Below, piece by piece: positions 1-12,799 of a stretch of 64,000 nucleotides of DNA. How positions within the stretch are numbered: the first letter of the stretch is position 1; every line of letters begins with the position of its first letter. This stretch comes from Polytrichum commune (Eukaryota > Streptophyta > Polytrichopsida > Polytrichales > Polytrichaceae): assembly GCA_950295325.1 (NCBI GenBank), contig OX485807.1, forward strand, positions 49,712,796-49,776,795. The letters are read 5' to 3'. Under the pieces are notes generated by a model. The model had not been told where the DNA came from. It saw only the letters and a list, made by a program, of their open reading frames with translations, and searched no databases. A program made the position numbers and the translations under genes.

Positions 1-1032
1 AAAAGCACAAGCAGGGCTATCTTGCTGGATTACGATGGCACTATGATACCGCAGGCGTCAATCAACAACCCTATGCCCAGCCCTGAGGTTTTGGCTGTTT
101 TGAACACTCTTTGCAGCGACCCTCAAAACTTTGTGGTCATTGTTAGTGGCCGGGGTCGCATAGTTTTGGATCAATGCTTCAGCTCTTGCAAAAGACTAGG
201 TCTTGCAGCTGAACATGGGTACTTCTACAGGTATTTATTCAAATTCCTTTGGGTCAGCAGAGAGAATATTGTTGATTCATATAAGGTTCTTATCTCTTTT
301 GTCAGTTTGAATCCCCTGCTCCAAGGATTCCTTGTGTAGCTTTGGGTCGGATGACATGTTCCTGGTGCACGTTGACATCTTGACTGATTGTTGTTGAGCA
401 GGTGGGACAAAGATGCAGATTGGGTCACCTGCAGGTGGCAGAGGGAAGATTACGATGCATCTCTGGTGAACTTCGAGTGGAAGGAAGTGGCGGAACCAGT
501 GATGCAGCAATATACAGAGAGTACAGATGGATCATATATTGAGCACAAGGAGAGTTCCATGGTTTGGCACTACCGGGATGCTGACCCTGACTTTGGATCG
601 TGGCAAGCCAAAGAGCTCTTAGATCACCTGGAGAGTGTGCTTGTCAATCAACCTGTGACTGTGAAGAGTGGTGCCCATATTGTTGAGGTGAAGCCTCAGG
701 GTGTAAGCAAAGGGGTGGTTGTTGAAGAGCTCCTGGCAATGATGGCAGTGAAGGGGGCTGCCCCTGACTTTGTGCTCTGTGTTGGTGACGACCGCTCAGA
801 TGAAGACATGTTTGAGAGTATTGCCACAACCACCGCACGCTCAGGGCTTGCAGAGGTGTTTGCTTGCACAGTTGGACAGAAACCAAGCAAGGCAAAGTAC
901 TACTTAGATGACATTATGGAGGTTATAAAGTTGTTGCAAGGGTTGGCAGCTGCTGCAGATCCGGCTGCCACTTCCTCCTTGCCTAGTGCATCATCATCAC
1001 AAGTCTCGTTGGAGACGTCTTTGCATATCTAG
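1..1032 (+). CDS. TPS: Class II trehalose-6-phosphate synthase, C-terminal phosphatase-like domain (5' partial)
   Basis: This is the 3' end of a plant TPS/TPP fusion gene, read as exons 1-230 and 402-1032. The intron 231-401 has GTATTT/GCAG borders and splits an Arg codon after AEHGYFY. The visible protein is the HAD-type trehalose-6-phosphate phosphatase domain. It has DYDGT (nucleophile motif, about residue 10 of the visible part), SGRGR, AEHGYF, VEVKPQGVSKG and GDDRSDEDMFE, then a Ser/Ala-rich tail ending at TAG 1030-1032. These are the HAD motifs of the class II (TPS5-11 type) family. Such proteins are cytosolic, usually have little catalytic activity, and are linked to trehalose-6-phosphate and SnRK1 signalling; that role is family knowledge, not seen here. 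The N-terminal glycosyltransferase part lies outside the window. No frameshift or internal stop is seen. Confidence 0.95.
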
Positions 1033-1900
1033 GTGAGTCTTTTCTTCCAATTTACGAAGTTACCATCACTTTCACAACTGTGGCTCATCCTTTTGTCGCT
1101 CTGTTCTTATATCTCTGAAATCCATGTCTGGAAGGTCATGAACAACAACCTACACCTGCTATATGAATGCTATATAGGCCATTTTTCGCTTCATTTGGCA
1201 CTTGGACAAAAGTATTCCATTGCATGAATGTCCCCGATGCCACTTCCAAAGGTATAAGTTAAATCTTGGAGTTCAATTTGTGACCCTCTTCAGCTTGTAA
1301 TTGTAGCATTCATGTCTTTTGCGTTTGAATTGATTGATGTGGGAACTCTGGTGCAGGAGTAGGTCCAGGCTCAGTTTATATATACAAGGCCAGCAAGACC
1401 ACATGGTTCAGTCAAATTTATGTCTCATCAGTAATTTCCCAACCGCTGCAGCTGGCTATGTAGCTAGACTCGGATCGCTTCTGTTAATAATAACTGGCAT
1501 TTGTCGCATTTCGCCGTGCTGTGGTGAGGGAAACGTAGACTCTGTAGGTCTTTCTGGGCCATTTCAGGTCAAGCGATCATAGCACTCAAACGCCAAGGCA
1601 CATGATATGTGAAATTGCTTTTCTTTACCATGGGACTTTAGTGTGCCTTCACAGCCAAGACAGACTGATGCTCGGAGTTGCGGCAATCGTGTAGCCTTCT
1701 TAGAATTTAGTGTAAACCATGAAGATACGACCCTTTGTACTGTGCTATCATTGATCTTAAGGTACCACCATTGTACTGTTTCTCTTGACCTCACACAATG
1801 TACACTGACAGTCAGGCTGCGATATCACACACTGTGGTGCCATGAGCACACTGCAAGCTTGTGCCATGTTTCTTATCCCATCTGATTCGGGTGTCCTTTT
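1033..1900 (+). other. 3' UTR of the TPS gene with a probable UTR intron
   Basis: GTGAGT starts immediately after the stop codon and a GTGCAG acceptor occurs at 1351-1356. A 324-nt intron in the 3' UTR (1033-1356) is therefore plausible. Because the junction abuts the stop it should not trigger nonsense-mediated decay. The short open frames in this stretch have no recognisable domain. The transcript end is not defined; no canonical AATAAA was found near the expected position. Confidence 0.45.
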
Positions 1901-2711
1901 GTGAATCTGTGACACTCATGTTGACGGCATCATGTGAGTGGTAAATTCTGCCCATTAAGGATATATATAGACCTAGTCAAGTCAACCACGCATCGAACAA
2001 ATCAGTAGAATCCATAAACTAACATCAGAACTAAGTACTTTAACACTAGGTGGAGTGTTTCAAAAATGCATTGCACAGACTGGGAATAGTGGTGCCCATA
2101 TCATACAGTGATTTGGAATCATTATTGTAGCAGTATATTGTTATATTTTCTGAAGAATTTGGCTCATTGAGAACAAGTTAAAGAATGTGATCTCGAGCTG
2201 ACATTTTGCTGCTGCTCAGATGATGATCCGTATCCTCGCGAGCCACATGCATGCGCCTGAATATTCCAACATTCTCAACAATTTTTTATGTTTTGATTTT
2301 GTACTGAAGATCATATGGTCATGTCTTTTTACGGTTACGGCTTATCAGGAATCTTTAATTGCTCCAGCTCAGCCATCGAGTTTGTAACAGCTGCCAAAGC
2401 ACTCGTTATTGTACGTCGCTGACAAACGTATGTGTGAACTTAGATTGGGGAGAGTACAAATTCAGGGACCTTCCAGTAATTCACTTCACCTGAGTATAGG
2501 TATTCAAACATTGGTGAGGAGATGAAATGATATGAGAAACTGCCACCTCTCTTGCTTGGGGTGAAGTTATGGTATAAGGTATGTGGGTGTTATTTGGTTA
2601 CTTTTCTTATTCAGACACCTATATATAATTGTTGTGTGGTCAGGTGAGTATCAAAGACAAATACCATAGAGCCACATGTTTAAAAGAGGTTGGACTTTTT
2701 TCTTGTGAAAT

Positions 2712-2765
2712 CCATTTTTGGTGTTGGCTGGGTTGGCCTTCCGTCTCAAAAAAAAAGAAAAAAAG
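2712..2765 (+). repeat. 3' tail fragment of a tRNA-type SINE family
   Basis: The stretch TTTTTGGTGTTGGCTGGGTT followed by GGCCTTCCGTCTC and an A-rich run matches the tail of the SINE-like unit at 19.54-19.71 kb. It also matches, inverted, 60363-60405. No head with box A/B is seen here. Confidence 0.5.
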
Positions 2766-4722
2766 AGAGAGGTTGGACTACGTCTTTAAATTTGATTTAT
2801 AGTGAACACAAATGGGAGAACTTATATATGTATTCAATTGAGGAATCAACATACATGCACTTTTGATAACCATAACTGAAACATGGGAAGTCCGATTTTC
2901 TATCTGAATTTTGTTGATGCTCCATTGTAGATTTGGTAATGCAATACTCTAATCAGTAGAAGTTGGAGAACACACAAAAACGAACAGAATAACACCTGAT
3001 ACCTTATGTCTAGGAGCACTCTGCCAGTATAAATTAGCTGGCAAAGACAACTGCATTTGTCACCCAGCTTTTAGTGTCAGGAAATCATTGCTGTCTCCAT
3101 AACTGCATGACCCAAGAGTGATGAAATGTTTCAGTCTTTCGAAATAAGGCAAATGAGTCCATCACATGGGATGTGATTCTTGAGGATTGATAGCTTGTTC
3201 ATGCTAAAAGTGTCACTTTAAGCGCTGTGCATGGATACGAATATTAATCCTAAAATAATTTCAACGCACCAAAGTATGTTTTGTTTGAATTTTGTATGTA
3301 AAAGTTATAAGGGTTCAAAATTTTATTGATAGATGATCTAATATTAACATAAGAGCATGTTGTTAAGGTGGTGGGCATTTTTAACATCAATATGTATTTA
3401 CTGTTCAAGATTTTAGCATAACATTACTTAGCGTTTGAATCTCGTTCTGTGGGCCCTTAGAATATAACAGTGGGGTGCTTGAAAGGTTGCGCATGGAGAC
3501 TCAAATTTAGACTTAGATCTCAACTTCCTACTATTATATTCTTAGGGCCCACGTTGTTGACTTATGTTATGAGGGTGGTGGGAAGTGGGTGGGGTGTTTG
3601 CTTAAGCACCGTCTACCTTAAAAGCTTATGGGGACTTGAGGGGTAAAGATTCATAAGATGTGCCATAAAATGAAATTTCCAAGGATTTCTTGAGAACTAT
3701 TCCCAAGGGTGCATGTAACTCACATGCGTGTGTTACCTTCTTTATTGATACCCCAACATACAATTTTTTGGGTGGGCAAAAATAAATAAATACACATACA
3801 AAGTTATAGGTAAGAAATAGTGAGAGGTGTATGTATGGCACATGCTTTTATTATAAGTTTATGTATGGATCAATAATTTATCTTTATTGCTAGGAAAAAG
3901 TATACTCTAGCTATTTGCATATTTTGTAACCCATAGTCATAATTAATGTCCCTTATGTGCACCCACATGCTACAAGTATAATAAATCAAGGTGCAATTCA
4001 TGGGGGACTACTACAATTGAGAAGTCGTGAGGCACTATCAAAGAACGACATCATAGGATTATCCCATCATATCAATAATTATTTTAGGTCTTCATATAAA
4101 AACTTGAAAATTCATTATACTCACAATCTCATTGTTTGGATGGAGAACTTGACATGATTTATTGAAATTATAGATACTATAGATTGTTGGAGAGTTGCAA
4201 ACACAATATGATCTTGAAGTGATCAAAGTATCAAAACATTTTCTTGGGTATGAGCACTTCATGTGGTTTAGATAATGCTGATGCATGCATTTGTGAGCAA
4301 GTTTTTGGAGTGACAGACGATTTTTACTTATGGAGAACAAATGTAGAAAACACCGTATTCTTGATGTTTAAGCCATGGACAAAAATACCATCAATGGCAT
4401 TTAGGAGTAATCAAATATAATGAATGATATGCTGGGTAGAATGCATCTTCCTTTGATACCTAAATGTTGAGCAGTCCTCTGGGTCCTACAAACCCCCTTC
4501 TAGCATGTTTTAACCCCTAAATGCTCTGGCCTTCATGTTCCATTTTTGGGCACCTCCAACACCAATGCTAAAAAAAATTATTATGTAGAAAAATAAAATA
4601 AAATAAAAATATCCCTCAAAGCCAAATTTAGATGAAGTCTGTCACCCTCAAAGTTGGAGGGGCCACATGAGGTCATATTGGGAGATTTCCCCTTTTTCAT
4701 GGAGCAAGCAATATGTGCACTA

Positions 4723-4745
4723 AGTAGTAGTAGTAGTAGTAGTAG
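4723..4745. repeat. (TAG)n microsatellite
   Basis: About seven tandem AGT/TAG units followed by GTT-rich sequence. A simple sequence repeat with no coding context. Confidence 0.9.
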
Positions 4746-7650
4746 TTGTTGTTATTGTTGGTTTTTGTTTGTTTTTTTTTCTCCTTCCAAATCCATATGT
4801 TTCAAGACGTGCACAACGGTCACCTTGTCCTAAGGAGAAAAAAAACCCCACCGAAATTGGGCATCATATGTGAAGGATATTGGCTCCTAAATTTGGCTCC
4901 TACATTGGAGCAACACATCCGCCTCCCAAAACAAGCACTGCCAACCTAACCAAAAACCTACATGCTTGGAGTGTGAGGTTCTCATGTGTTATTTTGGCCC
5001 ACATGGTAGTGGGCACCACCCTACACCATAGATACCTTTCCATCCACATAAATTGCCACCTAGTGGGTCGCAAACCGTAGTAGAATATTAGGTGGCAACC
5101 CATTTTGGGTTGCTTGAGCATTTAAGAGTTAAGGTTAACAAATGTTGTGTTTAACACATTTAACCATATCTAGCCATATGATCTTGAAATTATAGTTGAA
5201 GCACCTATTACCAATCAGGATCCCATCATGGACCTATAGGGTGCCATAATTTTGATCAGGTTAGGACTGAAATTCGATCAGGCTGGGATTGCATTTTGAT
5301 TAGGCCAAAACCAATAGTGGCATGACACATGTCCTTGGTTTTGATGCTAAAGTGAGGAGGAGTGAGTGGTTATGGTAGACTCCATATATTATATGTTTCG
5401 GCCAACTTTTGTCTTCAAAAATTCACAGCAATTTCATTACAAGGAATAAAAATTATCAGAAAAATTGCAGTTTTCTTGATTTCTATCATCCTACACAAGA
5501 AGAATTTGCACTGCTTTATATTTCTCCAGATTTAGTGTAGAATCTCTTAAGTGATTGGTTATGAGTGCCTCTACTCTAGTTAGGGTGAGTTTCCATGTAT
5601 GCTGCTTGCCAACCAAACTCTGGTGGGAATAAGAGCAAATGTAGATGAAATATGGTGGGATAGTGTTTATGAGCCGAGTTTGTGGCCAATTAGTTTAACT
5701 ATAGGCAGATAGAAAAGTAGTTGGTTGGAGCAACATCTAGGTAGATGGAAATAGTTAACTATAGGCTATAGAAGGTAGTTATAACTACCGGCACAAGCTT
5801 AGGGGCTCGCAGTTGGTTAGAAAGCAACTATTGTCATCCTTGCGGAGCCAAAGAGGCTGGCAGAGAAGAGAAAAACATACATTTCTTTGAAAATTTTGAG
5901 CATATTGTTAAGCACATAGTCTTGTCTCCCTCAACATCGAGAGTGGGCGAGGTCATAGTTAAACTCTCTTTTGTGTACTTTGAGTAATCACCATAGTGAT
6001 TGTGGGATTAATGATTTCTATTGAAGCGCATTGTTATTTTGAATCATAAGCTATTGAAGGGCCGAAGTATGGTCAAACAATTTTCTTTTTTTGATTGCGT
6101 GATTGCAGAATTGGAAACCATTGTCTTTTGATATGAGTGCAATTGTCCGAGTCCAAAGTAGTGAGAGGAATTGAGTGAGTCAGATTGGCAAAAGTGAGCA
6201 TTTGAGAATCGATAAGAATGAATTGAAATTGATAGAAGTTTGATCAACCTTTGAGGGAAGGAGGTTACGGATCAAAAATAGAAGCAAGCCCCAAAAGATA
6301 GGATGAAACACGAAAGAGTGGGAATGTATAAGGAGTCACATAGTGCAACCTGAAGTTAAGCATATAGTTGGAAGAAGATTGAATATTATGTAACAATCGT
6401 CTAAGGACCAAGACCCTTTTCCAAGTTCAACATTAGAGAGAGTAGAACAAAGAGGGTTAACCTAAGTAGAGAGAGAAAGAGAGTGAGGAAGTAAAACGAT
6501 TGTCCAATAAAATAGATCATACAGAAAGAACATTGTTGAGTGTTAGTAAGAACAATCCTATGAGAGGGTGGGACAGAGTAGCTAAGGGATGTCCGGGAAG
6601 GAAGCTGCTTGAAGAACTAAGCCCTGTGGAAGGCAAAGGTTGTGTGAGGTAGCCGAAAGGTCAAAGGCCAGTTTGAGAAGGAAACTATAGACCATTGTTA
6701 AAGCCTATGAGAGATAGTGAGAGGGAAAGGAAGGAAAGAAGATAAATTGTACAAATAGATTACGATTATAGTTAACGTAAGCACTAGAGTTTGGTAGTAG
6801 TAAAATTTGCTAAGTCTGTTTAATCAAAGAACCCCTTATCAATTGATTGTGATGAGAAAATGTCTATGATCAGTCGATTAATGATGGGATTGGGAAATTA
6901 AGAGTGGTTAAGTAAATTTGAGTTAGGATAAACTCTAGATTATTAAGGAAGAATTAGGTATGAGTTATCCTAGAGCGTTATAATGATACATAGTCTAGAG
7001 ACTTTGATATTTGAATATATGAATTGCAAGTTAATTAGATCAACTATTGTCTTGTGTTTACCTTGGTTATTATTGTTGCAGGTTGGGTAGGGCAGTCAAG
7101 ACTATAGCTTGACCTTGATGATCGTTGTTAATTGCATAAGTTATGAGGAATAATTAAATCTTGGAATTAATAAATTAATAAATTTTCTTGTATTGAAATT
7201 AACATTGACCAATTAATGAAGGAATTGTTGTGATTCGAAGATGCATTGGCCAATGGTTATCAAGACAATTGTGATGATACTCAAAGACTATTGCTTTCCA
7301 AAAATTATTGTTCTACAATCTCATGACGAGATGGAAATTTACAACCATTGATAAACAAACAATATGAGAAACATTGAGAGAAAATCTTGAGAGAAAGGAG
7401 AACAAAAGTTGATTGAGTAATGTTTTAGAGTGAAAATAACAACCCTATTGTCTAATTAATAAATTATAATATAAAAATGCATGTAATAGACATTAGTAAA
7501 GCCTTCCTTGAGAGTCTGTACCCTAGGTTTTGGTTTATTTAAGTTATAACATAACTACAATGTTCATGTATGCCAACCAACTATTGCTATTTAAGTATTT
7601 AGTGGACACATGAAAGTCTAGTGGCCCATGATCATGGCCCTCCACTTTCT

Positions 7651-8043
7651 TGTAACGCCCCTTAACGTTACGTCCTTTATGTTCCGCGCAAAACTAACAA
7701 CTCACTTACACAAGCCACTTGTTTATGTGAGTCCACACTCTCGTTAACTTAGGATCCTAACAATCCTAATACTTGTGAGGTCCCCACTAGTCAACCCTTG
7801 GGCCACCCTAGCCCCTCTCTTAGCGCCAAGGTTCGGGCTTTTCCACACGCCCCACATGTGCTCCGAGTCCGTCAAGTCCTCACCCTTTGGCCGTCGCGGC
7901 CAAACCCTTTGTGCACCCCGCACGGGTCACCCTACCCCACACTTAGTCCACCCGCCTAAGTGTGGATTCTCAACCGGGTTCAATCCAACACCCTTAGGTG
8001 TTCGTCTGCCCAATGCTAGCGTCCGTTCTAAGGGGCCCCTACA
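7651..8043 (-). repeat. 3' LTR of the chromovirus (complete)
   Basis: On the + strand it starts TGTAACGCCCC and ends CCCCTACA, giving TG...CA ends of about 393 bp. The inner end abuts the polypurine tract at 8044-8056. The outer 133 bp match 13797-13929. A 184-codon frame crossing it (7775-8329) is considered spurious. Confidence 0.75.
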
Positions 8044-8056
8044 TCTTCCCCCACTT
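8044..8056 (-). other. Polypurine tract for plus-strand priming
   Basis: On the minus strand AAGTGGGGGAAGA lies directly next to the inferred 3' LTR start TGT. This is the position and composition expected of a Ty3/gypsy PPT. Confidence 0.7.
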
Positions 8057-8691
8057 AGAACACTTGATGTCCTCATCAAGTCTTTGCTACGGCTCTCCTC
8101 ATCCCGGATGAGGCGAAGTCTCAACGCCTTCGGTGTGGACCATTTCTGGTTCGCGTTGGCTTCCAAGACGAAGGCTAAGATGCGCGTGCCTTCTCTTGCT
8201 CTTGCATCGGTTCTACGTGACCTTCCCATTTTTATCAATGTGAGCGTCACCATTCTTAAGAAAAATCCTAAAGTCCCTTTGTCTTTGGACCTCATCTGGC
8301 CATGGCGAGTTGTGGGTATTTGTTGCTAGCTGGTAATAAAATGTGTTCGAGGATAGCTACGCCTTTCCCTCGTTTGCCCATGGGGACATGAATAGCCGTT
8401 AATGCGCTTTCGCTCCCAGATGCGCCTTGTGGGAGATCATCCTCACGCTTGGCGCCCGCATCTTGGTCTCGCCACAACCAAACCCATCTTACTTTGCTTC
8501 GATAGGTCCCCTTGGCGGCGCCCATCGTCCAATTTCGACTAGGTTTCTTTTTCGCGTACTTATGCTCTCTACTTTTATATTCTTGTTTTTCTTACTTATG
8601 CTTGGGTTACACCTTTCTCTATTACCCCTCTTGCTCGTTTGGCGTGCTCATTCTCTCCCACTTAGAGGTGTTCGCGACCGTGCCAACTTTT

Positions 8692-10284
8692 TTAATGCCT
8701 CATGTGAATGGGACCCGACGTCCTACGCTTGTTCTTTGTCGGTTTAGAATATTTTGGCGTGTTCAATGGGTTGGTTGGTTCGTCATCCCTTCGCATTACT
8801 AGCATGTCGTCCACCCCTATATCATTGTCATCAATAAGTGGTGGTAACTTTTTGCTAGTTGTAGTACGTTTTCGTGCCGGCTTGTTGGGATTTCCGTGTG
8901 CCGCGGCTTGTGCCTTAGCCACCTTACGAGCCTGAGAGACCTTGATGAGAGTTTGAGCATGAGGTAAGTTTACTCTATTGATCCATTCATACTCATATGG
9001 CCAATAACCGTGCATCAAACACTTATATTGTTTTCCACGCCCGTGTATTTGTCGCGAGTCAAGGATTGCTATGATTTTACCTATTGCCCCGTCTCACGAT
9101 TCATATTTGGGTGGCGGCCTTGGATCCTCTTGCCACAAGTGCAAATCCCTATCGTCACGATGATATTTTTTGACTAATGATACATGAAATACCGGATGTC
9201 AACCCTATCCGACTCTCTTGCCAAAATCAAACACATACACATCCGGGTGGAGAATTTTCTTCACTGGAAATGATCCAATCCACTGTGTGGACCATTTGAT
9301 GGATAACTCCGTTGGTATCCCGAGGTTTTTTGAATCCAACTATACGTAATCTCCAACTTTGAATGTCATTTCACGCCGCTCCTTGTTTACCGCATTAGCG
9401 TAACGGTCTTAAGCTTTCGCCATCATTGCCTTAGCATTGCGGAGGATCATTTGCCTCCGCGCGACCCATTGTGCCGCGTCGAGTGAATAATATCCCGAGA
9501 GCCTTTCTTCGTCACGCGTAAATTCATTTTAACCAACGGATAAGTCGCTAGCCAATACGGCTTCTTGTCCATAACACCAATAAATTGGTGTTTTTCCCGT
9601 CGTACGAGACACTGTCATGTTATAACACAATTCGGCAAGAGATATTAACGTGGGTCATTCTTGTTGATATCTTTTGTAAAATACCCTCATATACATATTT
9701 AGGATCGAGTTGATCATTTCCGCTTGGCCATCCCCTTGTGGATGCCAAGCCGTCGTCATTGAAAACCACACTCCCGTTCGTCGCATCATACGTTGTCAAA
9801 ATTGAATTTGGAACAATAACGTGCGATTGCTACGGGAACCATTTATGCCACACCCAATTGTCTAAGAACAATTGTGCCACCTCATCCGCCGCGGCTTATT
9901 TAGAATAAGGCACAAAAGCCACCCACTTATTCAATCAGCATACTATGATCAATATGACATCGACTTTCGCTACCTTCGGGACGGCCGTCATGAAATCCAT
10001 CGATATCGAGTAGAAATTTTGCTTTGGAATAGATAAGGATTTTAATTTCATGAATTTGGGTAAGATGCTATGCTTCGTCATTTGGCACTTAACGCATATC
10101 TTGATAACTCCTCTACATCCACATACATGCAAGGCCAAAAATACATTTTTTGGAATTTGGCCATCGTAGTGCGAACTTTCTTATGCCCCGCCAAAGGCAT
10201 GTCGTGGATCTCGTGAAGCAATATTTTATTAAGGTTCATCTGCTGGCACATACAATCGCGTTTGCTTAAAGTAATGAAGTCCAT
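8692..10284 (-). pseudogene. Integrase with C-terminal chromodomain (broken)
   Basis: The zinc-binding segment (10284 downward) has the H-x-GH and CQMTK parts, but the first Cys of the CxxC pair reads Ser. It is followed by the first catalytic Asp context (SMDFMTAVPK) near 9.99 kb. Further down, broken frames give the GPY/F-like region and PVFHVSLVKKYH near 9.2 kb. Then comes a chromodomain: ILDSRQIHGRGKQYK, then YEWINRVNLPHA, at about 8.95-9.1 kb. The last open frame continues with a Lys/Arg-rich tail to 8692. In the family this protein inserts cDNA, and the chromodomain directs it to modified histones. Frame changes and stops interrupt this copy repeatedly. Confidence 0.85.
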
Positions 10285-10876
10285 TCTTTCGCCTCAAATT
10301 TTTCATTAACCAGCCTCCAGGCGGGTTCTTCATTGAGCCCCGCTTGTCGAAGAATTGGTTATTCGTAACCGCATTTTCGTCATGCTTCATTATTTCCCTT
10401 ATGTCGTCTAGAAAGTTTTTTTCCAACTCGTCGAGGTCTTCTTCGACTAGCATAAACAAGCGAGGAGTGATCAATTCCTCTCTACGACTTAGCGCGTCCG
10501 ATACCAAGTGGTCACGTCCCGGTTTATGAATCAACTCAACATCCATTGAGATAATCGTGTCATACCACTGCAACTCCTCCGGAGTTGCTTGGGCCTTAGA
10601 ATTGAGATACTTGAGTGAGAGATCATCTGTGTAAACCTTAAATTTTCTCCCACCTACATAATGTCTCCAATTTTTGACACAATGGACCACGGCGTATAGT
10701 TTTTTTTCGTAGGTTGGCCATCTTAGTTGGCTCCCCATCAACTTGCAGATTTTATAAGCCACCGGGTGGCCATCTTGCATTAAGACACCCATGATGGCAA
10801 AACCATTCGCATCCGTGTGCACCTCAAATTCTTGGTCGAATTCGGGATACTTAAGTACTCCTACCGAACATAACAA
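10229..10876 (-). pseudogene. RNase H domain of the chromovirus
   Basis: A 215-codon open stretch carries VHTDANGFAIMGVLMQ, YEKKLYAVVH, NWRHYVGGRKF, YTDDLSLKYL and the tether HKPGRDHLVSDALSRRE, all in Ty3/gypsy RNase H order. The usual catalytic Glu in the YEKEL-type motif reads Lys (YEKKL), so even this open part is probably inactive. It continues into the integrase zinc-binding region near 10.28 kb. Confidence 0.88.
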
Positions 10877-11035
10877 TTTATAAAGTTCATTGAATGATTC
10901 GTCGCAAGCTTCATCCTACTTAAGCTCTTGTTATTCTTTACCCAAAAGGTTCGAGAGAGACAACGCTATCTTAGAATTTTTTTTAATAAACTTTCGGTAA
11001 TAGTTGGCCAAACCTGAAAAAAACCTCACTCATTT

Positions 11036-11800
11036 CTACGTCTGCGGCACTTTCCACTTGCGGATGGTTTGAATTTTTTTGGGGTCCGAACGAATGCCAT
11101 CGCCCCTCAACACGTGACCCAAGAATTCTAACTCCTTTAGTGAGAACTCGTTTTTCTCCGCATTCACGTATAACCTATTTTGTCTTAGCTTTTCTAGGAC
11201 CTGCCTTAGGTCCCACACGTGGTCTAACTCGTTTTTCGAGTAAATGAATGTATCGTCAATATACACCATTATGCACTCGTCCATCTCTTCATGAAAATTC
11301 TCATTCATAATAGACATAAAGGTTGCTGGTGCCATATCGGGTCCGCATTGCCGTTTTGTGCACGTTCTCATCTGTCACTCGGATTTTGTAGTAACCCGAC
11401 TTCAAGTCTATACAACTAAAGTGGATTGTACTCGCCAACCTATCCAATAAGTCGTCAATTATAGGTAAGGGGAAATTGTTCTTAAGTGTTACTCAGTTGA
11501 GCGCGCAGTAGTCTATGCACATTCGCAATTGGCCACCCTTCTTGGTCATAAAGAGCACCGACACCCCAAACGGCGATTTGGTAGGCCGGACATAGCCTCT
11601 CGCTAAGAGTTGAATTAGTTGCCGTGTTTGTTAATAACTCGGCTTGATTGAATCGATACGGATGCTTATTTAGCGGCTCCGCCTCCGACACTCACTTGAT
11701 TTTGTAAACCACCTTCCGTTCGAGAGGCAACTCCTTAGAGAGTTCATTAGTCAAAATATCTTTGAACTCATCAAAACTTGGGCGACACTTATTGGGCTAT
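11036..11800 (-). pseudogene. Reverse transcriptase domain of the chromovirus
   Basis: The open part 11036-11371 contains the polymerase signature VYIDDTFIYSK (YIDD at 11252-11263), then ELEFLGHVLRGDGI and PKKIQTIRKWKVP, the thumb/connection motifs. Upstream, in another frame, lie PLNKHPYRF and MTKKGGQLR-type traces (about 11.5-11.7 kb). Frameshifts separate them. The family function is copying retrotransposon RNA into cDNA; this copy is not functional. Confidence 0.9.
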
Positions 11801-12099
11801 AACATGGCGGGATCAATCATTTTCCATTAATATCGAGAAAATCATCTTTCAAAATTAATACATATTTCTCTTCAAATAGGTCTTGCTTCGTAACTAGATT
11901 GATTCCCCACCAACCATGATAGTGATTTCGGTTTTCTATCTGAACCAACCATCACAACGTAAACGCTAGGTCTTTGCCTAACTTTTACCCCATAATAGTG
12001 TAAGAATATATTTCCTAACACTACGTTCTCGCCGCCTAACTCACAAATAGTGAAGTCTTATTTAAATTTTGCCGCGCCTACCTTGAAACGTATTCCCTA

Positions 12100-12300
12100 G
12101 CAACTTGCGCTGCTTGATACGATCTTTGCGTGAAGTTCATTTCCGGCAAGGCCGTATCCTCCATTCGTATATTCAACCTCTTCGCGTGCGTCAACGTCAT
12201 GAAGGAATTCGTGACTCATGTATCAATCAACATTGACACGTTAATTCCGTTTATTTGGCTTTTCAAATAAACTAATCATTTTTTAGTTGGGTTTATCAAA
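12100..12300 (-). pseudogene. Aspartic protease remnant with a stop in the active-site triad
   Basis: The minus strand reads LIDT, stop, VTNSFMTLTHAKRLNI, which aligns with the retroviral-type protease active site (DTG/DSG followed by A-T-x-x-F). The codon at the Gly position is TGA (12216-12218). The domain processes the Gag-Pol polyprotein in intact elements. Confidence 0.75.
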
Positions 12301-12799
12301 GAGATCTTTGTTTCAAAGCCGCCCTCTGCAACTAGCATTATTAGACTTAAGCTTTCGAGCACGCGGTGCCCCCGCTTCAAAGTCGATACACTTTCTTTGA
12401 TTGAGATCGCGTGCTGTCTTTCATCTTTATTTTTGGATTGGCGATATCGTAGTAGAGTTCAACACTATATTTTTGCCTCCGCCGACGCCCTTGCCATGTT
12501 GCCCGCCTTACCGTACGTGAAGTATAACCTATTCTTCATCGCGTCCTTAGAGTCGACCTATTTTGGCAGTTTGAAGTGTCTTTTGAAAGTGATCGGCTTG
12601 CTGCTCGATCCCCTCCCTCGGGAACCTCTATCGCCTAATATTTTCGTTTTGAAAATTTGTGTTTCTTACCTCCGAAGGTCTTTTCGAATAGTCTTTTCCC
12701 GCTTGGAGTTTCGGGGCGGTCTTTTTTTTTTGCGTTCTCTTAACAAATCACCATATCAAACAACTCTATTATTGTGGTAGTAAGGTTTTCGCGCTCTTT

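Larger units (their letters stand above)
1901..7650. other. Intergenic spacer without recognisable gene
   Basis: This is AT-rich, stop-dense DNA in all frames. It contains a SINE-like tail (2712-2765) and a (TAG)n microsatellite (4723-4745). From about 5.6 to 7.6 kb there are purine-rich tracts that may be a decayed retroelement, but no domain could be read. No RNA gene was recognised. Confidence 0.5.

Noticed and set aside
7775..8329. 184-codon open frame on the + strand
   Set aside because: It lies across the 3' LTR and PPT of the minus-strand chromovirus, has no domain and is Pro/Arg-rich from local GC content.
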